A stretch of DNA of 35,335 bases, taken from Actinomycetota bacterium. GTDB taxonomy: Bacteria; Actinomycetota; Acidimicrobiia; Acidimicrobiales; CADCSY01. The stretch lies in assembly GCA_004366205.1 (NCBI GenBank), contig SIRW01000014.1, forward strand, positions 1 through 35,335. The letters are read 5' to 3'. The translations under genes were made by a program, and so were the position numbers. A model generated the notes under the pieces. It was not told where the DNA came from and did not search any database. It worked only from the letters and a program-made list of their open reading frames with translations. Shown here in pieces: positions 23,426 through 31,757 of the stretch; the stretch's first letter is position 1; each line of letters begins with the position of its first letter.

Positions 23426-24784
23426 TCACCCACGGAGGTACCGCTCCGCGGCCTCGTCCCACCCCGCCTGCACCCGACGCCGGACAGGCAGCAGGGGCGG
23501 CACGGTCGACAGGCGCTCCAGCGCCATGAGCGCCAGACCGGCGACGAGCACGACGAGCCACCACGGGCCCATGGCGGGCAGCGCCCGCCGGGTCACCACC
23601 GGATCGACCAGCCCGACGGCGCCGGGACCGGCCGCCACGGGCGCGGCCGGGGCGGGGGCGGCGGCCCCACCCGGCGTGGTACCGCCGGACCGGGGGGGCA
23701 CGCCCGCCGGGCCCGGGACGGCACCCGCCGGCGCCGGTGGCGCGGCAGCGGGTACGGGGGCGTCGGGGACCAGGTCGGCCACGGCCTCGCCGAGCAGCAT
23801 GTCGATCTCGCCGCCGACCAGCGTCGCGGCCACGAAGTAGCGCTCGGCGGGGTCGTCGCTGCTGGCGAACCGCACGTGGACGCCGCCGCCCCGCACCGTG
23901 ACCCGGTCGCCCTCGGGGGACACCTCGACCCGGGGCTGGCTGACCCGCACGTCGCTGTACGGGCTGTCGAGCCACTCGGCGAGGAGCGCCGTCGCCTGGG
24001 GGACGAGCGGCGCCGGGACCCGGCTGTCGTCGACGGTCAGGCCGTCGGGCCCGACCGCAACGGGCACGCCGTTCGCCTCGGCGCCGGCGACGTCGACCGT
24101 GGCGTCCACCTCGGTCCCGTCCGCGGTGCCGTCGGCGGCGACGATCGCCCGGTAGCGGGCGCTGCTCGCCCGGAACGGCCCGGCCCGCAGCCCCGACACC
24201 TCGGCCTCGACCCGGACCCGCACGACCGCGCCGCGGGCGTCGACCTCGACGTGGGAGCGGGCGGTGCCGGCGAGCCCACCGGCCGCGCCCCCGTCGACGG
24301 GCGTGGACGCCTCGGCGGTCCCGGCGAGGTGGTCGCAGCGCACGGCCAGGTGCACGGGCCCGGCGGTGCGCTCGGCCTCGGTGTCCAGGTTGGCGGCCAC
24401 GGTGTCGCAGCTGACGTAGCTCTCCTCGGGGGGCTGCTGGAACCCCTCGGCGAACCCCATGTCGAACACCGACGCCCGCCCGAACGTGGCTGGGGGCGGC
24501 GAGGCGACCGCCACCTCGGCGGCCGCGGGGCGCATGGCGAGCGACGTCTGCTGCTGGCCGGGGTCGGGTTGGGCCGGCCACGCTCGGGCGTGCACGTTCA
24601 GCACCCGCTCGCCCTCCGGTGCCTGGGCGTGCCCGGTGGGGGGCGAGCTGCTGAGGGCGGCCACGACCAGCGCGACCAGCAGCCCGCCGGGCAGCGTCCC
24701 CCGCCGCGTTCGCCCGCGGGGGCCGGCGCCCCGGGTCCCGGGCCCCCTGCGGTACCTCGCCGCCGCGGGGCCGTCTCGCGTCAC
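23426..24784 (-). CDS. Large exported protein with C-terminal membrane anchor, unknown function
   Basis: 452 residues from a GTG that overlaps the stop of the Liv fusion gene (GTGA). Arg-rich N-terminus, signal segment about 33-47, then an extracytoplasmic region of about 300 residues rich in Val/Thr/Asp, with two cysteines (SYVSCDTVAANL, LAVRCDHLAG) that may pair. A Pro/Ala/Gly stalk (about 340-400) leads to one membrane helix (MGPWWLVVLVAGLALMALE, from about 405) and a basic cytoplasmic tail. The topology is that of a wall-spanning surface receptor or adhesion protein. Unusual to find in the middle of a Liv operon; possibly a substrate-capture or docking component. Confidence 0.75.
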   Translation of the reverse strand: MTRDGPAAARYRRGPGTRGAGPRGRTRRGTLPGGLLVALVVAALSSSPPTGHAQAPEGERVLNVHARAWPAQPDPGQQQTSLAMRPAAAEVAVASPPPATFGRASVFDMGFAEGFQQPPEESYVSCDTVAANLDTEAERTAGPVHLAVRCDHLAGTAEASTPVDGGAAGGLAGTARSHVEVDARGAVVRVRVEAEVSGLRAGPFRASSARYRAIVAADGTADGTEVDATVDVAGAEANGVPVAVGPDGLTVDDSRVPAPLVPQATALLAEWLDSPYSDVRVSQPRVEVSPEGDRVTVRGGGVHVRFASSDDPAERYFVAATLVGGEIDMLLGEAVADLVPDAPVPAAAPPAPAGAVPGPAGVPPRSGGTTPGGAAAPAPAAPVAAGPGAVGLVDPVVTRRALPAMGPWWLVVLVAGLALMALERLSTVPPLLPVRRRVQAGWDEAAERYLRG

Positions 24785-27588
24785 CGCGCCGCCTCCGCCG
24801 GTGCGCCCGCCGTGGCCGCCCCGGCGCCGGCGGGGGTGCCGCCGCCGAGGTAGGCGTCGACCACGGCGGGGTCGGCGAGCACCGCCTCGGGGTCGCCGCT
24901 CGCCAGCACCCGGCCCAGGTCGAGGGCGACCAGGCGGTCGGCGAGGCCGGCCACGAACGGCACGTCGTGGTCGACCAGGACGACGGCGGCGTCGCCCCGG
25001 ATGCGCTCGATGAGGCCGCCGAGCGCCGCCACCTCGCTCTGCTGGAGGCCGGACGCGGGCTCGTCCAGCAGCAGGACCCGGGGCTGTCGGGCGGCGAGCC
25101 ACGCCAGCTCGAGGGCGCGGGTCGAGCCGAACGAGAGCGTCGCCACCCGGTGGTCCAGGTAGCGGTGCAGGTCGACGACGCCGAGCACCTCCTCGGCGGC
25201 GGCGACGACCGCCCGCTCCTCGGCCACGGCGTTGGGGAGGGCGAGCCCCTCGGCCACGATCCCGCTCGAGAACCGGGGGTGGAACGCGCCGAGCAGCACC
25301 TCGCGCACGGTCATCGACGGGAAGAGCCGGGGGTCCTGGAACGAGCGGGCGAGGCCCTGGCGGGCGCGGCGGTAGGGGTGCAGCCGGGTGATGTCGCGCC
25401 CGTCGAGGAGCACCCGGCCGGCGGCCGGCGCCGTGAAGCCGGACAGCACGTCGAGCAGCGTCGTCTTGCCGGCGCCGTTGGCGCCGATGAGCCCGACGAT
25501 CTCGCCGGGCGCGACGGCCAGGTCCACGTCGTCGAGGGCGACCACGCCGTCGAAGCGCACCCGCACGCGCTCGGCGGCGATCGCGGCCCGGGGGCGTGGG
25601 GCGGCGGCTCGCGGCCGGGGGGCGAGGGCTCCGGCGCCGACGGCGCCCGGGGCGTCGTCGGTCACGGGGTCGACGCTCGTGCGGTCAGCGGCGACCCCCT
25701 CGGCGTCGCTGGCCGGCGCCGGCCGGGGTGGGGCGAGCCGGCGCAGGGTGCGGGTGGCGATGCCGACCAGGCCGTCGGGGTCGCGCACCAGCACCAGCAC
25801 GATGCCCGCGCCCAGGGCGACGGCCGTCCAGTCCGACACGGTGCCCTCACCCCGGAACACCTCGGTGAGGAACACGAAGGCGAACGCGCCGATCACCGGG
25901 CCGAGCGGCGAGCGCAGCCCACCCACGAGCGTGAGCCCGAACGCCGACAGCGACAGCACCAGGAACCCGAACGCCCCGGCGGAGAACGTCTCGAGCAGGT
26001 AGGCGAACAGCACCCCGGCCACGCCGGCGTACACGGCGTGGAGCGTGAACGCGACCAGCCGGTACTTGGTGGGGTTGGCCCCGGCGGCGGCCGCCGCCTT
26101 CGGGTTGTCGCGCACCATGGCGAGGGCCCGCCCGGTGCGGGACCGGCCCAGCGCGGCGGTGAAGGCGAACAGCGCGGCGGCGACGAGGGCGCACAGCACG
26201 GCGAAGGCCCGGTCGCCGGCGACGAGGTCGGGGCGGGTGAGGCTCATGGCCTCGCCGGCGTTGGCGAACCAGCGCTGGCGGAACAGCGTCTCCTCGAAGA
26301 GCCCGGCCAGCGCGATCGTCGCCACCGCCAGGTACAGCGGCCGGAGCCGCAGCGCCACCACCCCCACGGCCGCGCACAGCACGACCGTGGCGCCACCGGC
26401 GAGCGGCAGCACCAGCGGCAGGGGCAGGCCCAGCCGGCCCCCCAGGATCCACGCCAGGCAGGCGCCCACCCCGGCGAACGTCCCGGGCATGAGCGACACC
26501 TGCCCCGACCAGCCGGTCAGCACGACGATCGACAGGCCGAGGAGCGCGAACACCATCGTGCGGGCCGACACGAAGGCCCAGAAGCCCGACAGGCCGAGGG
26601 TGACGACGGCGGCGACCCCGAACCCGGCCAGCCACCACCGGGCCCGGCCCAGCGGCACCGAGCCGGGGGCGGCGCGCAGGCCCCGGTCGGCGTCCTCCAG
26701 GGCCCGGGCCTCCTGGTCCGACACGAAGAACCGCTCCACCCGCAGCACCAGCAGCATCACGACCAGCAGGGCCGCCAGCGCGCCGGCGAGGCCGGGAAGC
26801 GGGCCGGGCCCGCCCGCGAGCAGTTCCTGGGCGACGCCGAGGCCCAGGCCGCCGCCCAGCGACGCCGGCAGGCTGACGAACCCACCGGTCAGTCCCGCCG
26901 CCAGCGCCTTCAGCTGGAAGCCCATGAGGCTCAGCGGGTTGAGGGTCCCGAACGGCACGACCAGCACCCCGGCCAGGGCGGCCGACGCGCCCGCCAGCGC
27001 CCACACCCGGGTCTGCACGGCGCGGTCGTCGACGCCGGCCAGGCGCGCCGCCAGCGGGTTCTGGGCGAGCGCCCGCACCTGCATCCCGAAGGTGGTCCGG
27101 TGCAGCAGCCACGTGAGGGCCAGGGTGGCGCCCACCCCGCACACGATCAGCGCCACGTGCTGGTGCGTGACCCGGACGCCGGCGAGGCCGACCGTGCGGT
27201 CCAGGGGGAGCAGCGTCCGGGCGGTCGACGGCGTGCCCAGCCCGGTCCAGACCAGCCCGATGACCCCCTGCACCACGCCCGCGACCCCGAAGGACGCGAG
27301 CAGCTTGGTCACCTGCGAGGCGTGCTCCAGCGGCACGAAGGCGAGGCGGTGCACGAGCACGCCCGTCCCCGCGCCCGTGGCCAGGGCGGCGAGCAGGGCC
27401 CCACCCACGGGCAGCGCGTCGAAGCGGCCGAGCAGCTCGAAGTTGACGTAGGTGGCGAGCACCCCGGTCGAGGCGTGGGCGAAGTTGAGGACCCCGCTCG
27501 CCCGGTAGGTGAGCACGATGCCGACGGCGAGCAGGGCGAACATGGCGCCCACGGCCAGGCCGAGCACGAGGTACTGCAGGACGGTCAC
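24781..27588 (-). CDS. LivH-LivM-LivG fusion: two permease domains and one ATPase in one chain
   Basis: 935 residues. Residues 1-285 are a LivH-type permease (start VLQYLVLGLAVGAMFALLAVG, GVLNFAH, LAGVLVVPFG). Residues 315-605 are a LivM-type permease (TGWSGQVSLMPGTFAGVGA, LGRSRTGRALAMVRDNPKAA, GGLRSPLGPVIGA). A disordered linker spans about 612-668. Residues 670-915 are a LivG-type ATPase with Walker A GANGAGKTT (702-710), signature LSFGSTRALELA (818-829) and Walker B VLLLDEP (838-844). LivH/M/G are usually separate; LivHM or LivMG pairs are sometimes fused. The GTG overlaps the stop of the solute-binding protein gene. The frame stays open throughout with conserved motifs in each part, so the fusion is not an artefact of a missed stop. 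Confidence 0.92.
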   Translation of the reverse strand: MTVLQYLVLGLAVGAMFALLAVGIVLTYRASGVLNFAHASTGVLATYVNFELLGRFDALPVGGALLAALATGAGTGVLVHRLAFVPLEHASQVTKLLASFGVAGVVQGVIGLVWTGLGTPSTARTLLPLDRTVGLAGVRVTHQHVALIVCGVGATLALTWLLHRTTFGMQVRALAQNPLAARLAGVDDRAVQTRVWALAGASAALAGVLVVPFGTLNPLSLMGFQLKALAAGLTGGFVSLPASLGGGLGLGVAQELLAGGPGPLPGLAGALAALLVVMLLVLRVERFFVSDQEARALEDADRGLRAAPGSVPLGRARWWLAGFGVAAVVTLGLSGFWAFVSARTMVFALLGLSIVVLTGWSGQVSLMPGTFAGVGACLAWILGGRLGLPLPLVLPLAGGATVVLCAAVGVVALRLRPLYLAVATIALAGLFEETLFRQRWFANAGEAMSLTRPDLVAGDRAFAVLCALVAAALFAFTAALGRSRTGRALAMVRDNPKAAAAAGANPTKYRLVAFTLHAVYAGVAGVLFAYLLETFSAGAFGFLVLSLSAFGLTLVGGLRSPLGPVIGAFAFVFLTEVFRGEGTVSDWTAVALGAGIVLVLVRDPDGLVGIATRTLRRLAPPRPAPASDAEGVAADRTSVDPVTDDAPGAVGAGALAPRPRAAAPRPRAAIAAERVRVRFDGVVALDDVDLAVAPGEIVGLIGANGAGKTTLLDVLSGFTAPAAGRVLLDGRDITRLHPYRRARQGLARSFQDPRLFPSMTVREVLLGAFHPRFSSGIVAEGLALPNAVAEERAVVAAAEEVLGVVDLHRYLDHRVATLSFGSTRALELAWLAARQPRVLLLDEPASGLQQSEVAALGGLIERIRGDAAVVLVDHDVPFVAGLADRLVALDLGRVLASGDPEAVLADPAVVDAYLGGGTPAGAGAATAGAPAEAAR

Positions 27589-28982
27589 GGGTCGATGTAG
27601 CCGAAGTTCAGCGGCTCGCTGGCCCGCACGTAGCGACCGTCCCGCAGCTGCAGCAGCACGGTGGCGGTGCCGCCCATGTGCCGGTCGGGTGAGAACGTGA
27701 GCGGCGCGGTGGTCCCCAGGTCGAGGCCGCGGATCGACTCGATCTCGGCCAGGAACGCCTCGTTGTCGGGCCCGGTGCGGGCCAGCACCTCGGCGAGCAG
27801 CTGCATGCCCGCCCACGCCGCCAGCTCGTGGCCGGTGCGGGCGCCCTGCGGGTAGCGGCGGTCCATCACCGCGTGGAACTCGGCCATCTGCGGTGAGTCG
27901 CGGTCGATGTAGGACAGCCCGGCGGTGTCGGTGAACACGAGCCGGTCGCACACCCGACCGCACGCGTCCTCCAGCAGCCGGCTCCACGCTGCCGGGGCGT
28001 ACCAGGGCACCTGCCAGGCCTGGCGGTTCGCCGACATGCGCCCGAAGGCGAGGAGCACGGGGTTGGTGGCGACCACCGCCTGGGCCCCGGCGGTGCGCAT
28101 GCGGGTGATGGCCCCGTCCATGCCGGTGACGGCGTCCTCTTCGGCGCGCACCGGCTCCTCCCGCACGACCTCGATGCCGTAGCGGGCCAGCTCCTCGCGC
28201 AGCCGGGGGATGCCGCTGGCCTCGGCCGGCACGTTCAGGTAGGTGAGCCCGATGCGGTCGACGCCCATGTAGCGCACGACCACCTCCGGCACGAAGCGTC
28301 CGTAGAACGCGCCGGGCACGGCGGTCACGAACGTCACGGGCGACAGGGCGTCGGTCGTCATGTTGTGCGCCCCGCCCTGGATCAGCGGCACCCGCCGCTC
28401 GTCGAGGTAGCTGATCACCGGCATGAAGGCGATGACCATCACGTAGGTGTTGACGACGGCGAACACGCCGTCCTGCTCGACCAGGCGGCGGACGGCCTGC
28501 AGGGCCTCGTCCTGGCAGGTGAGGCAGGCGTTGTAGGCGACGAGCTCGAGGCGGGCGCCGCCGATGCCGCCCCGGGCGTTCACCTCGTCGACGAAGGCCT
28601 GGGTGACCCGCAGGATGGGCTCGCCGAACTCCCGCTGACCCCCCACCAGCGGCAGCACGCTCCCGATGCGCACCACTCCGCCCGGCCGGCCGGCGGCCGG
28701 GGCTCCCCGCCCGTCGCCGGCGGCGGCACCGGGCCGGCCGCCGCCCACGGGCGCCCCCGCGCCGGTGTCGCCGTCCTGGCCGGGGCGGCCCGCCGGGGGG
28801 AGGAGGCCGCCCGCGGCCAGCTCCTCGCTGGGGTCGGGGTCGTCGTAGGCGCCGGCGCCGGCGGTTCCGGTGGCCGTGCGCGTCTCGAAGGCGATCTCCT
28901 CGCCAGCTCCGCAGGCGGCGGCGACGAGCGCGAGGGCGGCGAGCACCGTGCCCGCTCGGACCCCCCGGCGTCGGACGGCCAT
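27585..28982 (-). CDS. Solute-binding lipoprotein of a Liv-type ABC importer
   Basis: 465 residues. Signal peptide with lipobox ALVAAAC; Cys24 is the likely lipidated residue. A long Gly/Pro/Ala linker (about 30-100) precedes a type I periplasmic-binding fold (VRIGSVLPLVGGQREFGEPI, AFVDEVNARGGIGG). The fold contains a Cys pair in NACLTCQDEALQ and another in DACGRVCDRLVF. ATG start preceded by AGGAGGGGG. First gene of the transporter operon; a putative TetR operator lies 53 bp upstream. Liv-type systems import amino acids, amides, urea or aromatic/aliphatic acids; the substrate is unknown, but shared control with oxidation genes points to a carbon source. Confidence 0.88.
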   Translation of the reverse strand: MAVRRRGVRAGTVLAALALVAAACGAGEEIAFETRTATGTAGAGAYDDPDPSEELAAGGLLPPAGRPGQDGDTGAGAPVGGGRPGAAAGDGRGAPAAGRPGGVVRIGSVLPLVGGQREFGEPILRVTQAFVDEVNARGGIGGARLELVAYNACLTCQDEALQAVRRLVEQDGVFAVVNTYVMVIAFMPVISYLDERRVPLIQGGAHNMTTDALSPVTFVTAVPGAFYGRFVPEVVVRYMGVDRIGLTYLNVPAEASGIPRLREELARYGIEVVREEPVRAEEDAVTGMDGAITRMRTAGAQAVVATNPVLLAFGRMSANRQAWQVPWYAPAAWSRLLEDACGRVCDRLVFTDTAGLSYIDRDSPQMAEFHAVMDRRYPQGARTGHELAAWAGMQLLAEVLARTGPDNEAFLAEIESIRGLDLGTTAPLTFSPDRHMGGTATVLLQLRDGRYVRASEPLNFGYIDP

Positions 28983-29034
28983 GTCCCCCTCCTGGTCACG
29001 CCCCAGACCTGGTAGGAGGATGCCAGACCCCGGA

Positions 29035-29052
29035 CTGATCGACCAGTCAGTC
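29035..29052 (+). promoter_or_regulatory. Putative TetR-family operator before the solute-binding protein gene
   Basis: CTGATCGACCAGTCAGTC, identical in 17 of 18 positions with the site at 31719-31736. It lies 53 bp upstream of the start of the transporter operon and overlaps the last codons of the MOSC gene. Confidence 0.6.
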
Positions 29053-29505
29053 GGGGCGCCGTGCCGACCGGTCAGGCTCCCAGTTGACGGGGTCGCCGAC
29101 GGCGACGGGCCCGCCGGAGAGCACCTCGCCGTGGGCCCCGCCGCCCCAGTCCAGGTGCAGCGCGTCCTGCAGGCCCGGGTGCTGCTCGTCCATCAGCCGG
29201 CACGGGCGGGTCTCGCCCTTCACCCGGATGCGGCTCGTGCCCACCGCCAGGACCCGCCCCCGGCTCTCGGTGAGGTCGACGCCCGAGACCAGCAGGTTCG
29301 CCCGCCGAAGGGCGGGGTCGACCTCGGCGCCCAGCTCGTCCTGGGCGCGCGCCCAGCGCTCGGCCGACAGGATCGTGACCTGGCGACGGCCGTCGGCGTC
29401 CGCGCTGCCCTCCAGGCCGCGGCCGGGCACGAGGCGGGCGACCTCGACCTCGTCCATCGGCCCCCCGTGGAACCGCTTCACCCAGATGCGCTCGACCCGG
29501 CCCAC
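29047..29505 (-). CDS. MOSC-domain protein
   Basis: 152 residues. MOSC domains occur in molybdenum-cofactor sulfurases and related sulfur-carrier enzymes. Conserved features seen: an N-terminal VKRFHGGPMDEVE, RQVTILSAERW, RRANLLVSGVDL, the family cysteine in GETRPCRLMDE, and GGAHGEVLSGGPVAVGD at the end. Stand-alone MOSC proteins usually act on Moco or on sulfur transfer to small molecules; no partner is adjacent. It follows the small membrane protein gene by 9 bp on the same strand. Confidence 0.85.
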   Translation of the reverse strand: MGRVERIWVKRFHGGPMDEVEVARLVPGRGLEGSADADGRRQVTILSAERWARAQDELGAEVDPALRRANLLVSGVDLTESRGRVLAVGTSRIRVKGETRPCRLMDEQHPGLQDALHLDWGGGAHGEVLSGGPVAVGDPVNWEPDRSARRPD

Positions 29506-29514
29506 GGGCCGAGG

Positions 29515-29844
29515 CTACCGGCGACCCAGCCGCCGACCGAGCGAGTACCAGAGGGGGTAGGTGGCGAAGATCGCCGCCGCCACGGCGTGGGTGGCCGGCC
29601 CCGACCGCTCGTGGTCGAAGCGGAGCACGCCGGAGTTCAGCATCCAGTCCCGACCGGTCTCGGCCCCAAACAGGCGCCAGAACCAGCGCAGCCGGGGCCG
29701 GTTCAGGTACAGCCCGGCGGACACGCCGACGTAGGTGCCGACGACGGCGGCGGCGGCGAGCCGCTTGGCGCGCTCGTCGGGCAGGACCCGCTCGAGGGCG
29801 GCGCCCGTCGCCACGAGCAGGGGTGGGTCGAGCAGGAAGCTCAC
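29515..29844 (-). CDS. Small membrane protein, unknown function
   Basis: 109 residues from GTG. Two to three hydrophobic segments (about 5-18, 30-48 and 83-100) separated by a basic loop (NRPRLRWFWRLFGAETGRDW). No family recognised. It lies between the MOSC gene (same strand, 9 bp) and the divergent GMC oxidoreductase gene. Convincing as a gene mainly through codon pattern and tight packing. Confidence 0.6.
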   Translation of the reverse strand: MSFLLDPPLLVATGAALERVLPDERAKRLAAAAVVGTYVGVSAGLYLNRPRLRWFWRLFGAETGRDWMLNSGVLRFDHERSGPATHAVAAAIFATYPLWYSLGRRLGRR

Positions 29845-29861
29845 GGCCGGACACTACCCTT

Positions 29862-29879
29862 CGTTGACTGATGGATCGG
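29862..29879 (-). promoter_or_regulatory. Weaker TetR-operator-like site overlapping the GMC start codon
   Basis: On the minus strand it reads CCGATCCATCAGTCAACG, matching 12 of 18 positions with the 29035 site, including GATC and CAGTCA. It covers the ATG at 29871, so binding would block transcription or initiation directly. Confidence 0.3.
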
Positions 29880-31748
29880 TTTACCGGACCGGCTGGCGTG
29901 GCCGGGTTCAGCGCCGCCTTGCTGCCGCCCGAGCACGGCGGGCCCGACGCCGCGGCCACGGCGGCCGCCATGCGCCGCTACCTGGGTCACCTGCCCCGCC
30001 CGGTGCGCGCCGGGGTGCGGGCGGCGTTCGCCACCGTCGACGGCCTGGCGCGCGCGACGGCCGGCGGCCGGCTGGCCGACCTCGATCCCGACGCCCGGGT
30101 GCGGTTCCTGCGGGCGCTGGCCGGGCGGCCCAGCACCGAGCCCATGGTCACCGGGCTCAAGGCCCTCGTCCTGCTCGTCAGTGGGGCCGAGGCCGCCGCC
30201 GGCGAGATCCTCGCTGCCGCCGCCGGCACCGGGCCGGCCCGGCCCGACGGGGCCCTCGCCGTGACCGACGCCGCCGACTGGCCGTCGCTCACCCGGTGCG
30301 ACGCCGTCGTGGTCGGTTCCGGCGCCGGGGGGGCCATGGCCGCCCGGACGCTCGCCCGGGCGGGCCTCGACGTCGTCGTCGTCGAGGAGGGCCGCCGCTT
30401 CACGGTCGAGGAGTTCCGCACCGCCCCACCCCTCGACCGCTTCGCCAGCCTCTACCGCGACGGTGGGACCACGATGGCGCTGGGCCGGCCGCCGGTCATG
30501 CTGCCCATCGGCCGGGGCGTCGGCGGCACCACGCTCGTCAACTCCGGCACCTGCTACCGCACGCCTGCCGCCGTCCTGGCGCACTGGCACGACGACCACG
30601 GCTTCACCCTCGCCGCGCCCGAGCGGTTCGGGCCCTGGCTCGACGAGGTCGAAGCCACGCTGCAGGTGGCCCCGGTGCCGGCGGGGGTCATGGGCCGCAA
30701 CGGGGCGCTCCTGCTCGAGGGGGCGGCCGCCCTGGGCTGGCGCGCCGGTCCGCTCCACCGCAACGCGCCGGGCTGTGGGGGTTGCTGCCAGTGCGCCATC
30801 GGGTGCCCCCGCAACGCCAAGTTCGGCGTGCACCTGAACGCCCTCCCGCAGGCCTGCGCCGCCGGTGCCCGCATCCTCGCCCGGGCCCGGGTGGCGCGCC
30901 TGGTCCACGACGGCCGCCGCGCCCACGGGGTCGTGGCGGTCCGGCCCGACGGCTCGCGCCTCGAGGTGCGGGCCCCGGTCGTGGTCGTCGCCGCCGGCGC
31001 CACCGAGACCCCGCCCCTGCTGCGCCGCAGCGGCCTGGGCCGGCACCCCTGCCTGGGCCGCAACCTGTCGCTGCACCCCGCGCTCAGCGCCGCCGGCCGC
31101 TTCGCCGAGGAGGTCGTGCCGTGGCACGGGGTGCTCCAGAGCGCGGCGGTCGAGGAGTTCCACGAGCGCCAGGGGATCCTGGTGGAGGCCACGTCGACGC
31201 CGCCGGGCATGGGCTCGATGGTGCTCCCCGGCCTGGGGCGCGACCTGCTCGCCGAGCTCGATGGCGCCCGCCACCTGGTCACGCTCGGCGCCATGATCGC
31301 CGACGCTCCGTCCGGCCGGGTGCTGGGCGGCCGGCGCGCCGTGCTGCGCTACGACCTCACCCGCGACGACGGCCGGCGCCTGCTGCGCGCCGTGCGGATC
31401 ATGGCCGAGGCCCTGTTCGCCGCCGGGGCCACCGAGGTGCTCCCCGGCCTGCCCGGCACCAGCCGCGTCGGCACCCTGGCCGCGCTCGACGAGGCGCTCG
31501 AGCGGGCCCGGCCCCGCCAGCTGCACCTGGCGGCGTTCCACCCCACCGGCACGGCCGCGGCGGGCGGCGACGACCAGCGCCACCCGGTCGACCCCGAGGG
31601 CCGCCTCCGGGGGATCGCCGGGGTGTGGGTGGCTGACGCCGCCGTGCTCCCGAGCTGCCCGACCGTCAACCCTCAGGTGTCGGTCATGGCCGCGGCGCTG
31701 GCGGTCAGTGAGGCGCTACTGATTGACCAGTCAGTCAAGTCTGGCTAG
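29871..31748 (+). CDS. GMC-family FAD oxidoreductase (alcohol oxidase/dehydrogenase type)
   Basis: 625 residues. An N-terminal helical region (about 1-135) resembles the extra domain of long-chain alcohol oxidases or gluconate dehydrogenase subunit 3. The FAD dinucleotide motif VVVGSGAGGAMAARTLARAG is at 146-165. GRGVGGTTLVNSG is the second GMC signature region. A Cys cluster at 302, 305, 306, 308 and 312 (GCGGCCQCAIGCPRNAK) is typical of the long-chain/sugar-acid GMC branch. The C-terminus has AAFHPTGTAA with the active-site His and PTVNPQVSVMAAA. Likely oxidises a long-chain, sterol-like or terpenoid alcohol. Ends 9 bp before the thiolase start. Confidence 0.88.
   Translation: MDRFTGPAGVAGFSAALLPPEHGGPDAAATAAAMRRYLGHLPRPVRAGVRAAFATVDGLARATAGGRLADLDPDARVRFLRALAGRPSTEPMVTGLKALVLLVSGAEAAAGEILAAAAGTGPARPDGALAVTDAADWPSLTRCDAVVVGSGAGGAMAARTLARAGLDVVVVEEGRRFTVEEFRTAPPLDRFASLYRDGGTTMALGRPPVMLPIGRGVGGTTLVNSGTCYRTPAAVLAHWHDDHGFTLAAPERFGPWLDEVEATLQVAPVPAGVMGRNGALLLEGAAALGWRAGPLHRNAPGCGGCCQCAIGCPRNAKFGVHLNALPQACAAGARILARARVARLVHDGRRAHGVVAVRPDGSRLEVRAPVVVVAAGATETPPLLRRSGLGRHPCLGRNLSLHPALSAAGRFAEEVVPWHGVLQSAAVEEFHERQGILVEATSTPPGMGSMVLPGLGRDLLAELDGARHLVTLGAMIADAPSGRVLGGRRAVLRYDLTRDDGRRLLRAVRIMAEALFAAGATEVLPGLPGTSRVGTLAALDEALERARPRQLHLAAFHPTGTAAAGGDDQRHPVDPEGRLRGIAGVWVADAAVLPSCPTVNPQVSVMAAALAVSEALLIDQSVKSG
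31719..31736 (+). promoter_or_regulatory. Putative TetR-family operator before the thiolase gene
   Basis: CTGATTGACCAGTCAGTC, 17 of 18 identical with 29035-29052. It is inside the last codons of the GMC gene and 21 bp upstream of the thiolase GTG, implying a separate promoter for the thiolase within the GMC 3' end. Confidence 0.6.
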
Positions 31749-31757
31749 GTTGGCCCC

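Noticed and set aside
24967-27600. 877-codon plus-strand frame opposite the Liv fusion
   Set aside because: Composition is Gly/Arg/His-rich with no domain; the minus strand carries complete permease and ATPase motifs.
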